Shown here: positions 52,343-60,874 of the stretch, in pieces
Numbering within the stretch: position 1 is the first letter of the stretch
Layout of the letters: each line of letters begins with the position of its first letter
Assembly (NCBI GenBank): GCA_963676725.1
Contig: OY781463.1
Span: forward strand, 2,046,001 to 2,110,000
Direction of reading: 5' to 3'
Source of the DNA: G963662905 sp963676725
GTDB lineage: Bacteria > Bacteroidota > Bacteroidia > Bacteroidales > WRLA01
DNA length: 64,000 bases
The notes under the pieces: generated by a model
The model's input: only the letters and a program-made list of their open reading frames with translations
What the model was told of the DNA's origin: nothing
Databases searched by the model: none
Made by a program: the position numbers and the translations under genes

Positions 52343-53962
52343 TTATTTATTTTTCTTTTTCTTATCGCTAACAATTAATGCTTGCGCAAATTTTCCGGGA
52401 ATAATTTGTTTAAATCCTTGAATTAAGCCTTGAATGATATAGTTTATCGGTGAGCGATATACGTTCCTTTCGGATTGATATTCGGCTATAAGATATTTTC
52501 TTTGATCAGGCAAATTATCTGTGCGAAGGAATCCATTCACAATGGCAGAGAGAAACACCTTTTTTTTCTTTTTATCACTACTCTTTTCACGAATCAATTT
52601 CACGTGCAAGTTGTCATAATCAAATACCAGTCTATTTTGGGATTGATAGCGTCCGGCATTCATATGGAACCGGATTCGCCTCATCTGGCCGGAAACTATT
52701 TCCATACCGGCTAATGGTTTTAAAGTGGGGTTGAGGTTTTTCAGTTCCATTTCGCCAATATCGGCAGTGAGTAAAAACATCTCACTCTTATATGGAATTT
52801 GTAAGGAAACATTAATTGGTGCCTTACCGAAAAGACGTGCGTCAATTCTTGCATCTATTTGATTCATTGTGTTTTGTTGTTCGGGCATATTAGTAAGACC
52901 GCTGATATTTCCATTAATTTCCTGGATTTTAATCGACCCGGATTCACTCTTTTTAAGGCCAAGCTCGCTATAGGTTATAGAAGAATTGGAAATTTGAACG
53001 GTATCGATGAGAAATGCCCTGGGAATTGCATTTATCAGCTCTTGAAATATTGGTTTCACTAAATCCGGAGGCCTTGGAATATTTTTATTCCTCTGCAGTT
53101 TAATGTTCAGCTCATCTACAGTAAGCTTCTGTGCCACAATATCTAATTGTGTGTAAAAATTATTTGAAGGCTCAAATTGATGTATACCAATTTCTTTTAC
53201 ATTTAGCTCAACTATATCATTTTGAAAACCTAGTCGTTTACTCACCTCAATCCAATCTATTGAATAGCCCAATGATATGTTATTCAGCAAAATTATTTTA
53301 TCCCTTAATCTATATTGAAAACGTCCTAATTGAAGATGTGTATAATCGTTAAGTTCAAAGCTTATACTATCGATATCAACCTTCAAATCTACCATTTCAA
53401 ATGGTATTATATTTTGCAATTTCAAAGAATCAGTATCTAAATCAGTTGCCAGTAAGTCGAGCTTTTTTACCTGAGCTTTTACCATTTGTGAAATTGGATC
53501 TATTAAAACAACTGAACCATTGGCAATGCGAAAATTATTAATACTCGCCCGCGATAAAATATCTCCAAACATTGATTGGAGTCCACCTCTCCTAGTTTTT
53601 TTTATAGTATCTGGGCTTAATGTCACTTCGAATTTTGGTTGTTCGAAGGCAATTTCATTGATGTTTAATCTTTTGTTAAACAACAAATCACTCAATACTA
53701 GCCCATTAAAGGTAGCATAATCAACATGTCCCCTGACTATGGTTCCTTTTTGAATATTTATCGGTTCAATACGAACATGAAGTAAAGTAATCCCTTTAAA
53801 AAAGCTATCTAAATCTAAATCGGAATAAGTAATATTGTAAGCTCTATCAGGATTTGAATTAATTTCGGCTTCGAAATTCATTTCGATCCACCATTCAAGC
53901 CCTTTCAATATAAGGAAGAGAAATGCTACAACTATCAGAACTCCAATGATTATTTTTTTCAT
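52343..53962 (-). CDS. AsmA/DUF748-like membrane-anchored protein
   Basis: 539 residues. One N-terminal TM (about 3-22, IIIGVLIVVAFLFLILKGL) precedes a long beta-rich periplasmic part with AsmA/TamB-style motifs: ITYSDLDLDSFFKGITLLHVRIEP, FDYDNLHVKLI and repeated 'LNINEIAFEQPKFEV' strands. The C-terminal basic tail (SDKKKKNK) is unusual. Proteins of this type form lipid-transport grooves or affect outer-membrane assembly; a specific role cannot be given. It is a monocistronic gene flanked by repeat DNA on both sides. Confidence 0.65.
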   Translation of the reverse strand: MKKIIIGVLIVVAFLFLILKGLEWWIEMNFEAEINSNPDRAYNITYSDLDLDSFFKGITLLHVRIEPINIQKGTIVRGHVDYATFNGLVLSDLLFNKRLNINEIAFEQPKFEVTLSPDTIKKTRRGGLQSMFGDILSRASINNFRIANGSVVLIDPISQMVKAQVKKLDLLATDLDTDSLKLQNIIPFEMVDLKVDIDSISFELNDYTHLQLGRFQYRLRDKIILLNNISLGYSIDWIEVSKRLGFQNDIVELNVKEIGIHQFEPSNNFYTQLDIVAQKLTVDELNIKLQRNKNIPRPPDLVKPIFQELINAIPRAFLIDTVQISNSSITYSELGLKKSESGSIKIQEINGNISGLTNMPEQQNTMNQIDARIDARLFGKAPINVSLQIPYKSEMFLLTADIGEMELKNLNPTLKPLAGMEIVSGQMRRIRFHMNAGRYQSQNRLVFDYDNLHVKLIREKSSDKKKKKVFLSAIVNGFLRTDNLPDQRKYLIAEYQSERNVYRSPINYIIQGLIQGFKQIIPGKFAQALIVSDKKKKNK

Positions 53963-54022
53963 ATTGTTTTGGACTCGGCCTTATTGCATGATGTCGTCAG
54001 TCTTCTGAAATGCCGGAGCAGG

Positions 54023-54100
54023 TAGTTTAAAAACCCCCGCACTCCCTTAAATTGCATCAAAATAGTGATCAAATTTAATAAAATTTTGCTTTTTATTCGC
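54023..54100 (-). mobile_element. Degenerate IS1182-family end (relic D3)
   Basis: GTTTAAAAACCCCC resembles the terminal repeat of the intact IS1182. The next bases on the minus strand read NKKQNFIKFDHYFDAI then stop, in register with LRTQIFAKFMPYLGTI then stop of the intact transposase, including TTAAATT at the stop. The rest of the element is absent. Confidence 0.6.
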
Positions 54101-54328
54101 AGTCATGCTTCATGATGCTTTTTAAAAAGGCAAAATGGGCACAATTTCCGAAACAGCAAAAAGCTCACTTCTACTTTGTGTGGCTAAAAAAAACGTCGCT
54201 TCGGTGCGCTTATAAATCCCAAATACTGTTTCATTTTCATGATGCCTGGCATTGTATTGTCCTATGGCTGGCAAAAGCCGATAAAAGGCAAATTTTATTG
54301 GAGGCTGATTATCTCTAGCGGAACGAAT
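54101..54328. other. Intergenic sequence between relic D3 and repeat C
   Basis: Short plus-strand ORFs (68 and 64 codons) overlap here but show no domain and no start signal. No RNA gene seen. Confidence 0.3.
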
Positions 54329-54387
54329 ACTCTCTCATATCGCTTCTCTTCCTTTGCTTTTTTCTTTCCAAAACCCTTCAAAACTCC
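54329..54387. repeat. Dispersed repeat C, copy 2
   Basis: Matches 38134-38195 (CATATCGCTTCTCTTCC, AAACCCTTCAAAACTCC). The minus strand encodes MHLFGVLKGFGKKKAKEEK within a 34-codon ORF ending near 54290. Confidence 0.6.
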
Positions 54388-54414
54388 AAATAAGTGCATA
54401 GGTTTATCAAATCT

Positions 54415-54509
54415 CATAATTCTCCCTCAATAGTACTCCAAACCTAACGTACTCATTATTAATAAACCAATCTCTTAATTGATGATGGAGGCAAAGCGAT
54501 CGTTTCTAT
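54415..54509. repeat. Dispersed repeat B, copy 2
   Basis: Contains AATAAACCAATCTCTTAATT, GATGATGGAGGCAAAG and TCGTTTCTA as in 39637-39730. On the minus strand the frame HHQLRDWFINNEYVRFGVLL is open here up to a stop after RENYEI. Confidence 0.7.
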
Positions 54510-54612
54510 TAAAATAGTGGACTTGGGACAATAGAACCGAGATTTGTAGGCGAATAATGAGCCAACGAAAAATTCACTAATATTTTGCTCGATTGGGTGT
54601 TTGCAAATGCAT

Positions 54613-56616
54613 TTATTCTTTATCCCAACAAGGTACTGTAAAGTAAAATGACGATCCTTTGCCCAATTCACTTTTTACCCAAATTTTTCCCTGATGCTTT
54701 TCAACAAATTCTTTACACAACAATAGTCCTAAACCGGTTCCTGTTTCTTTTTCCGTTCCCTGTGTTGATATATTCTCTGTGATATTAAATAATTTAGATT
54801 TGATGTCATCTGAAATACCAATACCATTGTCTTTTATTTCTATTTCAACAAACTTATCATCTTTTGCTAAACGTGCCTCAATCAGCACCTCTCCTCCCCC
54901 ATATGTATATTTAATTGCATTCGAAACCAAATTTCTGATAATTGTAGAAATCATATTTACATCAGCCTTAATATAAATATTTTTCGGGATATGATTCCGC
55001 AAATTAATGGATTTATCAAGAGCCGATTGATTAAGAATAGTACAGGTAGCATTCGCTAAGACAAATAAATCTATTTTATGAGGGGCAAAAGCAATGCTTC
55101 CCTTTTGAGAATTGGCCCATTGCAATAAATTTTCAAGCAGATTATAAATATCTTGTATCTTCTGATGAATATCTCCAATAAACATCTTCTGTTCTTCTTT
55201 ATCAAAGTCTTCAAAATCATCATCTAATATTTTCGAAAAGCCCAACATTGAATTAAAAGGACTTTTTAAATCATGAGCAATTATTGAGTATAACTTATCT
55301 TTTGTTGCATTGGTTTCTGCCAGTAGTTTATTTGCCGACTCAAGTTCTTTCTGTGAAATTTCTATTTTTTCTTTTTGTTGCTGCAATACTTTATTTAATT
55401 CTTGTAATTCGATTAAAGAATCTGAAAGCTGATTCTTTTGCCCACTAATCAATTTATTCTTTTTATGAATTAATCTCAAGCGATTAAAAATAAGAACAAT
55501 AAGTACTGTTGTTAATAAAAGAAGAGCGAATAGAAAGATGAATTGACTTTTCTTTTTCTTTAAAGTTAATTCATTGATTACAATATTCTTTTGAAGCAAA
55601 TGATTTTCACTTTTCATGCTTTCCAAATCATATCTGGCTTGCATTTCAAGAATTATTTGAATTTTATTATCATTCAAAAGACTATCGCTTAACTGTTTAT
55701 GCAGCTTATAATATTCAAGTGATTTTTTATAATCCTCTATTGTTGAATAATATTCTGAAATATTCTTATAAGCATCAATTATTTGATCCTTAGCTCCTGT
55801 CTCTTTTGCAAATTTAAGTCCATTATAAAAATATTCTTTTGCTTTTGCATATTCCTTTTGCTGTAAATAGATTTCGCCAATATAGATCATTGTTTTTGAT
55901 TTTCCCAGAGTGTTATCAATTTTATTACTCAAATTCAATGACTTATAAAAATATTCCAAAGCCAGTTTAATGTTATTTTTCTTTTTATATACTTTACCAA
56001 TATCGCTATAAAGCCATATGAGAAAAACTTGTTCCTCGGAATTCTCAATAATATCTAAAACCGATAAATGTTGTTGGCAGGCTTTATCAATATCTCCCAA
56101 AAGCAAATTTAATTCTGCTATGTTATTTATAATTTTGGCAAATTCAATTTCATCCCCCATTTCTTCCATAATGGCAGAAGATTGAGAATAATTATCTATT
56201 GCTTTTTCATAATTTTTTAAATGCGTATTGATCATTCCTAGATTATTCAGATTATAGGCACAGAGCTTTTTATCATTGAGTTGATAGGCTATAGTTAACG
56301 ATTTTTGATAATATTCGATTGCCTCATCATACAAACCCAAAAACCACGCATTTACACCTCCATACAATAGTGCTTTAGCCTTTTTGGACCGATCATTATA
56401 TTTTTCTGCTAATAACACACATTCATTTGCATAAAAAATCCCTTTACTGGGCGAAATAGTCCAGTATTCCTTACTTAGCTGTAGGAATAATTCAATTTTA
56501 TCTGTTTCACTTACCATATTTAATTGAATCTCCAAACTATCAATATTGTTTGCAGGAACAATTCTGGTAAGTGCTAATAAGAATAATAATGAAAAAAATT
56601 TAAGCTTCATACTCAA
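54613..56616 (-). CDS. TPR-domain sensor histidine kinase
   Basis: 667 residues; MKLKFFSL two codons downstream (56610) is an equally good start. Signal peptide (about 1-22) precedes about seven TPR units (30-350; AIEYYQKSLTIAYQLND, ALEYFYKSLNLSNKID). One TM (about 358-378, FIFLFALLLLTTVLIVLIF), a coiled coil and the kinase core follow: HisKA YSIIAHDLKSPFNSMLGF, HATPase NLVSNAIKYT, DNGIGISDDIK and GTGLGLLLCKEFVEKHQG. Periplasmic TPRs followed by a cytoplasmic kinase are a common Bacteroidota architecture. There is no adjacent response regulator, but the hybrid kinases upstream carry receivers. Confidence 0.92.
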   Translation of the reverse strand: MSMKLKFFSLLFLLALTRIVPANNIDSLEIQLNMVSETDKIELFLQLSKEYWTISPSKGIFYANECVLLAEKYNDRSKKAKALLYGGVNAWFLGLYDEAIEYYQKSLTIAYQLNDKKLCAYNLNNLGMINTHLKNYEKAIDNYSQSSAIMEEMGDEIEFAKIINNIAELNLLLGDIDKACQQHLSVLDIIENSEEQVFLIWLYSDIGKVYKKKNNIKLALEYFYKSLNLSNKIDNTLGKSKTMIYIGEIYLQQKEYAKAKEYFYNGLKFAKETGAKDQIIDAYKNISEYYSTIEDYKKSLEYYKLHKQLSDSLLNDNKIQIILEMQARYDLESMKSENHLLQKNIVINELTLKKKKSQFIFLFALLLLTTVLIVLIFNRLRLIHKKNKLISGQKNQLSDSLIELQELNKVLQQQKEKIEISQKELESANKLLAETNATKDKLYSIIAHDLKSPFNSMLGFSKILDDDFEDFDKEEQKMFIGDIHQKIQDIYNLLENLLQWANSQKGSIAFAPHKIDLFVLANATCTILNQSALDKSINLRNHIPKNIYIKADVNMISTIIRNLVSNAIKYTYGGGEVLIEARLAKDDKFVEIEIKDNGIGISDDIKSKLFNITENISTQGTEKETGTGLGLLLCKEFVEKHQGKIWVKSELGKGSSFYFTVPCWDKE

Positions 56617-56639
56617 TTTTTTAAGCTGAATTATTCATT

Positions 56640-56725
56640 AATCCTTTATAAAACAATAATTTATAAGCTTCATCCTGCCCAATAGCCCTATCCCTCCAAA
56701 AACAAATTCAAAGCAAATATAGCGA
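56640..56725 (-). promoter_or_regulatory. Promoter and leader before the TPR kinase, paralogous to 60775-60850
   Basis: -7 element TATATTTG on the minus strand (56714-56721). The leader contains TTTGAATTTGTTTT and TTGGGCAGGATGAAGC, closely resembling the leader of the hybrid kinase upstream. The promoter sits about 98 bases before the start codon. Confidence 0.65.
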
Positions 56726-56739
56726 ACTCTTCTGTTGAT

Positions 56740-59700
56740 TTAATTATTGAAGCACTTATTTCTTATATGCTTTCGTATTAATGACTCCAATTCGTCCTTA
56801 TTAATTGGCTTTGAAATATAATCGGTACAACCGGCATTTATTGCTTTTGCCTGGTCGCCCGCTAATCCATAAGCGGTTTGTGCTATTATGATTACGTCAT
56901 TATTAATCGCACGGATATTCCTGCTCACTTCAAGCCCATTCATATCAGGAATTTGTATATCCATCATTATCAGGCCAATATCCTGGTTATCACGGAATAT
57001 TTCCAATGCCTGAGTTCCGTTATTCACTGTAATAATATCCTTTGCGTATTTATCCAGAATAATGGATAATAACTCGCTAGAGGTTTCATCGTCTTCTACA
57101 ATTAAAACTTTCAAGTCGAAGGTGGGGAAATCATCACTTAGATCATTGATATTGGCACCACTGGTTTTCTCAGATACTGTATCGTAAGGAATAGTGAAAT
57201 AGAATGTGGAACCTCTTCCTACTTCGCTCTCCACCCATATGCGCCCACCTAACATTTCCACGTATGCTTTGGTAATTGCCAAACCCAATCCGGCACCTTG
57301 TCGTGCCATTTTATCTTCAATATCAGCCTGGATAAATCGTTCAAAAATGGCTGATTGTCTTTCTTTAGGAATACCAATCCCGGAGTCTTTCACAAAAAAT
57401 TCAAGGGAATTCCCCTTTTTATCATAACCAAATTCTATGAAACCTTCATTGGAATATTTAATAGCATTTTTCACAAGGTTTGTTAGAATGGCAAAAATTT
57501 TCTCACGGTCGGTTTTAATGATGGCTTCTTTTGCAGGCAATGCAATATTAAAGGAAAGCTTTATTCCTTTAGCTTCCACCTCAGGCTTAAAAAACGTATA
57601 AATGTATTCGATTTGCTCGTTGATATCCGATTCTGTTATTTCCAGTCTCATTAGCCCTGCTTCAATTTTCGAAATATCGACAATATCGTTAATGATATTA
57701 AGCATTCGTGCGCCGGATTTCTCGATGATGCTGATATACTTTTGTTGCTTTTCTCCGCTTAGGTTTGGTTCTTTTAAAAGTTCTGCAAACCCAAGGATTC
57801 CATTCATAGGCGTTCTGATTTCGTGGCTCATATTGGCGAGAAAAGCTGATTTGAGGCGGTCACTTTCTTCTGCTTTTTGTTTGGCATCAATTAAGGTATT
57901 CTCATATCTTTTCAGTTCAGTAATATCTGTTGAAAAAACCAAAATTCCTTCAATTTCATTGTTGGCATTAAAATATGGTATTTTATCGGTTAATAACCAT
58001 TTTTCACTTCCATCAATAGCAGGCAGTCGCTCAATAATTCCTTTTTTCGGCTTTCCACTATTCATAACTTGCACGTCATCAGCATAATAGACATCAGCCA
58101 TGTCGGGATATATTTCTTTCGATGGTTGTCCTTCAATTTGTTCTTTAGGCAAACCGGTCATTTTAGCCGCTGTATCATTCACACGAATGATATTGTTCTT
58201 GACATCTTTAAATAGGATAAATGCCGGATCGTTGGCCAATATTAAACTTTGTTCATACAGCGTTTTTTTAAGCTGCAGTTCTGAATTTTTCCGTTCGGTG
58301 ATATCAATAATTGAGGTAATAAAATACAGTGGCTCACCTTTTTTATCTCTTTGCAAGGTAGTACTGATATCCACCCAAACGATATCAGCATTTTTTTTGA
58401 TATACCTTTTTTCCCACCTTTCAGAATCCTTTTCTCCAGATAGGATTGCATTAGAAATAGCTATATTGCCCGCTATATCATCGGGATGGGTTATGGATTG
58501 CCATTTTAATTTCGACAGTTCTTCTTGTGAATAGCCCACAATTGCGCAATATGCAGCATTGGTTTTTATGGAACCGTCGAAGTACGTAATGGATTTTCCA
58601 TCTGTCGAATTTTCAAAAATGGCCCTAAATTTCTCTTCACTCTCAATAATGGCTTCTTGAGCTAATTTACGCTCAGTAATATCCTGAGCAAAACCAATTG
58701 CTTCTATGGGTCTCCCTGCCTTGTCATAGGTAATTTCTGCCTTTTCCCTCACCCATTTCACTTCACCATCTACAACTATGCGATGTTCAATATCATAATT
58801 ATTGGTCATCATTTTGAATGTCCATTCCTGATATACAAAATCTCGGTCTTCAGGATGAATGCAGTCCATAAATATTTCAAAATTCAATGGTGTTCCCGGC
58901 AATAGCCCGAAAATATTATAAGTTTCATCTGTCCATGTTAGAGTATTTTTCGGAATATCAATATTCCAAGTACCAATTTTCCCCAACTCCTGTGCTTTAG
59001 TAAGATAGAACTGGCCTTTAGAAATTTTTTCCTCAGCCAATTTACGCTCAGTAATATCAGATCCAATTGCCGTTACTACCCCATACTCATTCGGTTTTGT
59101 TCCGTGCCAGGCAATCCATTTATAGGCTCCGTTTTTGCATAAGTAACGATTTTCGAAGGACGTGACTTCATTCCCTTTCAGCTGCTCCGAAATCTCATCA
59201 ACTGTTCTTTGCCTGTCTTCCGGATGGATGAGTTCAATAAAAGTTTTGCTTTTAAACTCTTCAACCGAATAACCTAATATTCTTGTTACTGCCTTATTTG
59301 CTTCAACAAAATATCCTGTATTTAAATTTGCTTTAGAAATAATACTGGGTGATAGATCAAATGTGTGTTTTAGGTTTTCTTCGGCAATACGGATTTTTCC
59401 TTCGGCTTGTTTCCGTACCACAGTTTCCCAGGCAATATCTGCTAAACGCTGAAGGTTAATCACATCAGTTTCCTTATAATCCGATTCTTTATTTCCAACT
59501 CCCAAGACTGCCTTAATCATATTCCCCCGAATAACAGGAACAACTAATTCACGAAGAATTGGAGCATGTCCTTTGGGCAAACCTTTTTTGTGTGTTAAAC
59601 TTGAATAGTCGTTATGAACCACAGGTTTACGTTCTTTAATACAATCCACCCAAACACCGGCTTCCGAGATTGGGTAATGACGCGTATTTTCGCCTAGGCC

Positions 59701-60771
59701 ACGACACATATTATCCAAGGTATTGGAAGACCATGTTTGCAATGAAATCGATTCTTGATCATCCTCTATATAATGATAAAAACCTATTTTGCTTTCTGTA
59801 ATTCTCTCTGCTTCATCCAAAAATTTCCTAAGGAATTCTTCTTCCGAATGATCAATTGCATATTCAAACAATTTTAATTCGATATTCAGTATTCGTTCTT
59901 CGTTTATTCGTTCGCTAATATCGATAACCCCTGCCAAAGCACCCTGATAATTGCCGGCATCATCAATAATTGGTGTAGCGGCCAGAGTGCAGAAAACCCG
60001 CTCGCCATTCTTACAAATAAATTCAAAGTCATATTGCTCCTTTAATCCTTCTTTACGGCGCTTTAATTTTTTGTCAGCAAGCTTAACGCCTGCTTCATCC
60101 ATGAAATCGAAAAGAGATTTCCCAAGCATTTCTTCTTGAGAATACCCTAATATTTTTGCCATACTGGGGTTCGTAAAAGTCGTGTTATTGTTTTTATCGA
60201 TCACCCAAATTCCCTCTTGCGCCAGATTAACTAATTCGTGATATTTTTTCTCGCTTTTTAGCTGTGCATCTTGAGCTTGTGTGCGTTCAGTCACATCACT
60301 TATTATTCCAAATATCTGAATAGGCGATTTTTCTTCATCCCTGCTAAAAATCTTTTCTTTTGAATGGAGCCATCGCCATGAACCACCCTTATGCAACATT
60401 CGATATTTGTTCTCAATGATGTCGCTGTCTTTTGCTGTATAATAAAGTGGAATAATTTCACTTATATATTTTTCATAATCGTCTTTGTGCATGAGGAATT
60501 CTATTAATTTATCCCCCATCATTTTAATCTCATCAACATCATATCCAAGAACTTTTGTTATCCCTATATTGCTGTATATATTTTTTTTAGCAAGAATATC
60601 ATACAAATATATAATATCAGGACTTGTATCTAAAAGACTCTTCTGAAATTTTTGACTCTCTGTGATTTCCTGCACCTTTCTTTGAGTTTCTTTGAGTTCA
60701 AAGATTTTTGCTTTTAATTGTTCGTTTTCTATTAAAAGCTCTTCTTTGGTTTTATTATTATTTCTTGTCAT
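56740..60771 (-). CDS. Multi-PAS/GAF hybrid histidine kinase with receiver
   Basis: 1343 residues from ATG 60771 (MTRNNNKTKEE). An in-frame ATG at 60816 would begin inside the leader that is non-coding before the neighbouring kinase, so the later start is chosen. No TM segment. Order: two PAS (about 45-165, 175-290), GAF (about 300-460; VWVDCIKERKPVVHND, PVIRGNMIKAVLGVGN), four PAS (about 465-955), HisKA FLANMSHEIRTPMNGILGFA, HATPase NLVKNAIKYS, DSGIGIPKER, GAGLGLAITK, receiver (about 1215-1330; LIVEDDETSSE, MMDIQIPDMNG, AQTAYG). The C-terminal ~380 residues are nearly identical to those of the next kinase. Confidence 0.93.
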   Translation of the reverse strand: MTRNNNKTKEELLIENEQLKAKIFELKETQRKVQEITESQKFQKSLLDTSPDIIYLYDILAKKNIYSNIGITKVLGYDVDEIKMMGDKLIEFLMHKDDYEKYISEIIPLYYTAKDSDIIENKYRMLHKGGSWRWLHSKEKIFSRDEEKSPIQIFGIISDVTERTQAQDAQLKSEKKYHELVNLAQEGIWVIDKNNNTTFTNPSMAKILGYSQEEMLGKSLFDFMDEAGVKLADKKLKRRKEGLKEQYDFEFICKNGERVFCTLAATPIIDDAGNYQGALAGVIDISERINEERILNIELKLFEYAIDHSEEEFLRKFLDEAERITESKIGFYHYIEDDQESISLQTWSSNTLDNMCRGLGENTRHYPISEAGVWVDCIKERKPVVHNDYSSLTHKKGLPKGHAPILRELVVPVIRGNMIKAVLGVGNKESDYKETDVINLQRLADIAWETVVRKQAEGKIRIAEENLKHTFDLSPSIISKANLNTGYFVEANKAVTRILGYSVEEFKSKTFIELIHPEDRQRTVDEISEQLKGNEVTSFENRYLCKNGAYKWIAWHGTKPNEYGVVTAIGSDITERKLAEEKISKGQFYLTKAQELGKIGTWNIDIPKNTLTWTDETYNIFGLLPGTPLNFEIFMDCIHPEDRDFVYQEWTFKMMTNNYDIEHRIVVDGEVKWVREKAEITYDKAGRPIEAIGFAQDITERKLAQEAIIESEEKFRAIFENSTDGKSITYFDGSIKTNAAYCAIVGYSQEELSKLKWQSITHPDDIAGNIAISNAILSGEKDSERWEKRYIKKNADIVWVDISTTLQRDKKGEPLYFITSIIDITERKNSELQLKKTLYEQSLILANDPAFILFKDVKNNIIRVNDTAAKMTGLPKEQIEGQPSKEIYPDMADVYYADDVQVMNSGKPKKGIIERLPAIDGSEKWLLTDKIPYFNANNEIEGILVFSTDITELKRYENTLIDAKQKAEESDRLKSAFLANMSHEIRTPMNGILGFAELLKEPNLSGEKQQKYISIIEKSGARMLNIINDIVDISKIEAGLMRLEITESDINEQIEYIYTFFKPEVEAKGIKLSFNIALPAKEAIIKTDREKIFAILTNLVKNAIKYSNEGFIEFGYDKKGNSLEFFVKDSGIGIPKERQSAIFERFIQADIEDKMARQGAGLGLAITKAYVEMLGGRIWVESEVGRGSTFYFTIPYDTVSEKTSGANINDLSDDFPTFDLKVLIVEDDETSSELLSIILDKYAKDIITVNNGTQALEIFRDNQDIGLIMMDIQIPDMNGLEVSRNIRAINNDVIIIAQTAYGLAGDQAKAINAGCTDYISKPINKDELESLIRKHIRNKCFNN

Positions 60772-60774
60772 GCA

Positions 60775-60873
60775 ATAATTTCTTTTGTTGAGAAGCTTGC
60801 TCCTGCCCATTAGCACTATTTTCCCGAAAACAAATTCAAGACAAATATAACTTTCTATTTGTTATTGGAACAA
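60775..60873 (-). promoter_or_regulatory. Promoter and leader before the multi-PAS/GAF kinase
   Basis: Minus strand: -33 TTG (60871-60873), 21 bases, -7 TATATTTG (60842-60849), then TTGAATTTGTTTTC and ATGGGCAGGAGCAAGC before the ATG at 60771. The same layout and words recur at 56640-56725. Confidence 0.65.
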
Positions 60874-60874
60874 T

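Noticed and set aside
57206..58534. Several plus-strand ORFs opposite the hybrid kinase (up to 161 codons), repeated at 60998-61946
   Set aside because: Antisense shadows of duplicated kinase domains; their mutual similarity reflects the paralogous kinases.
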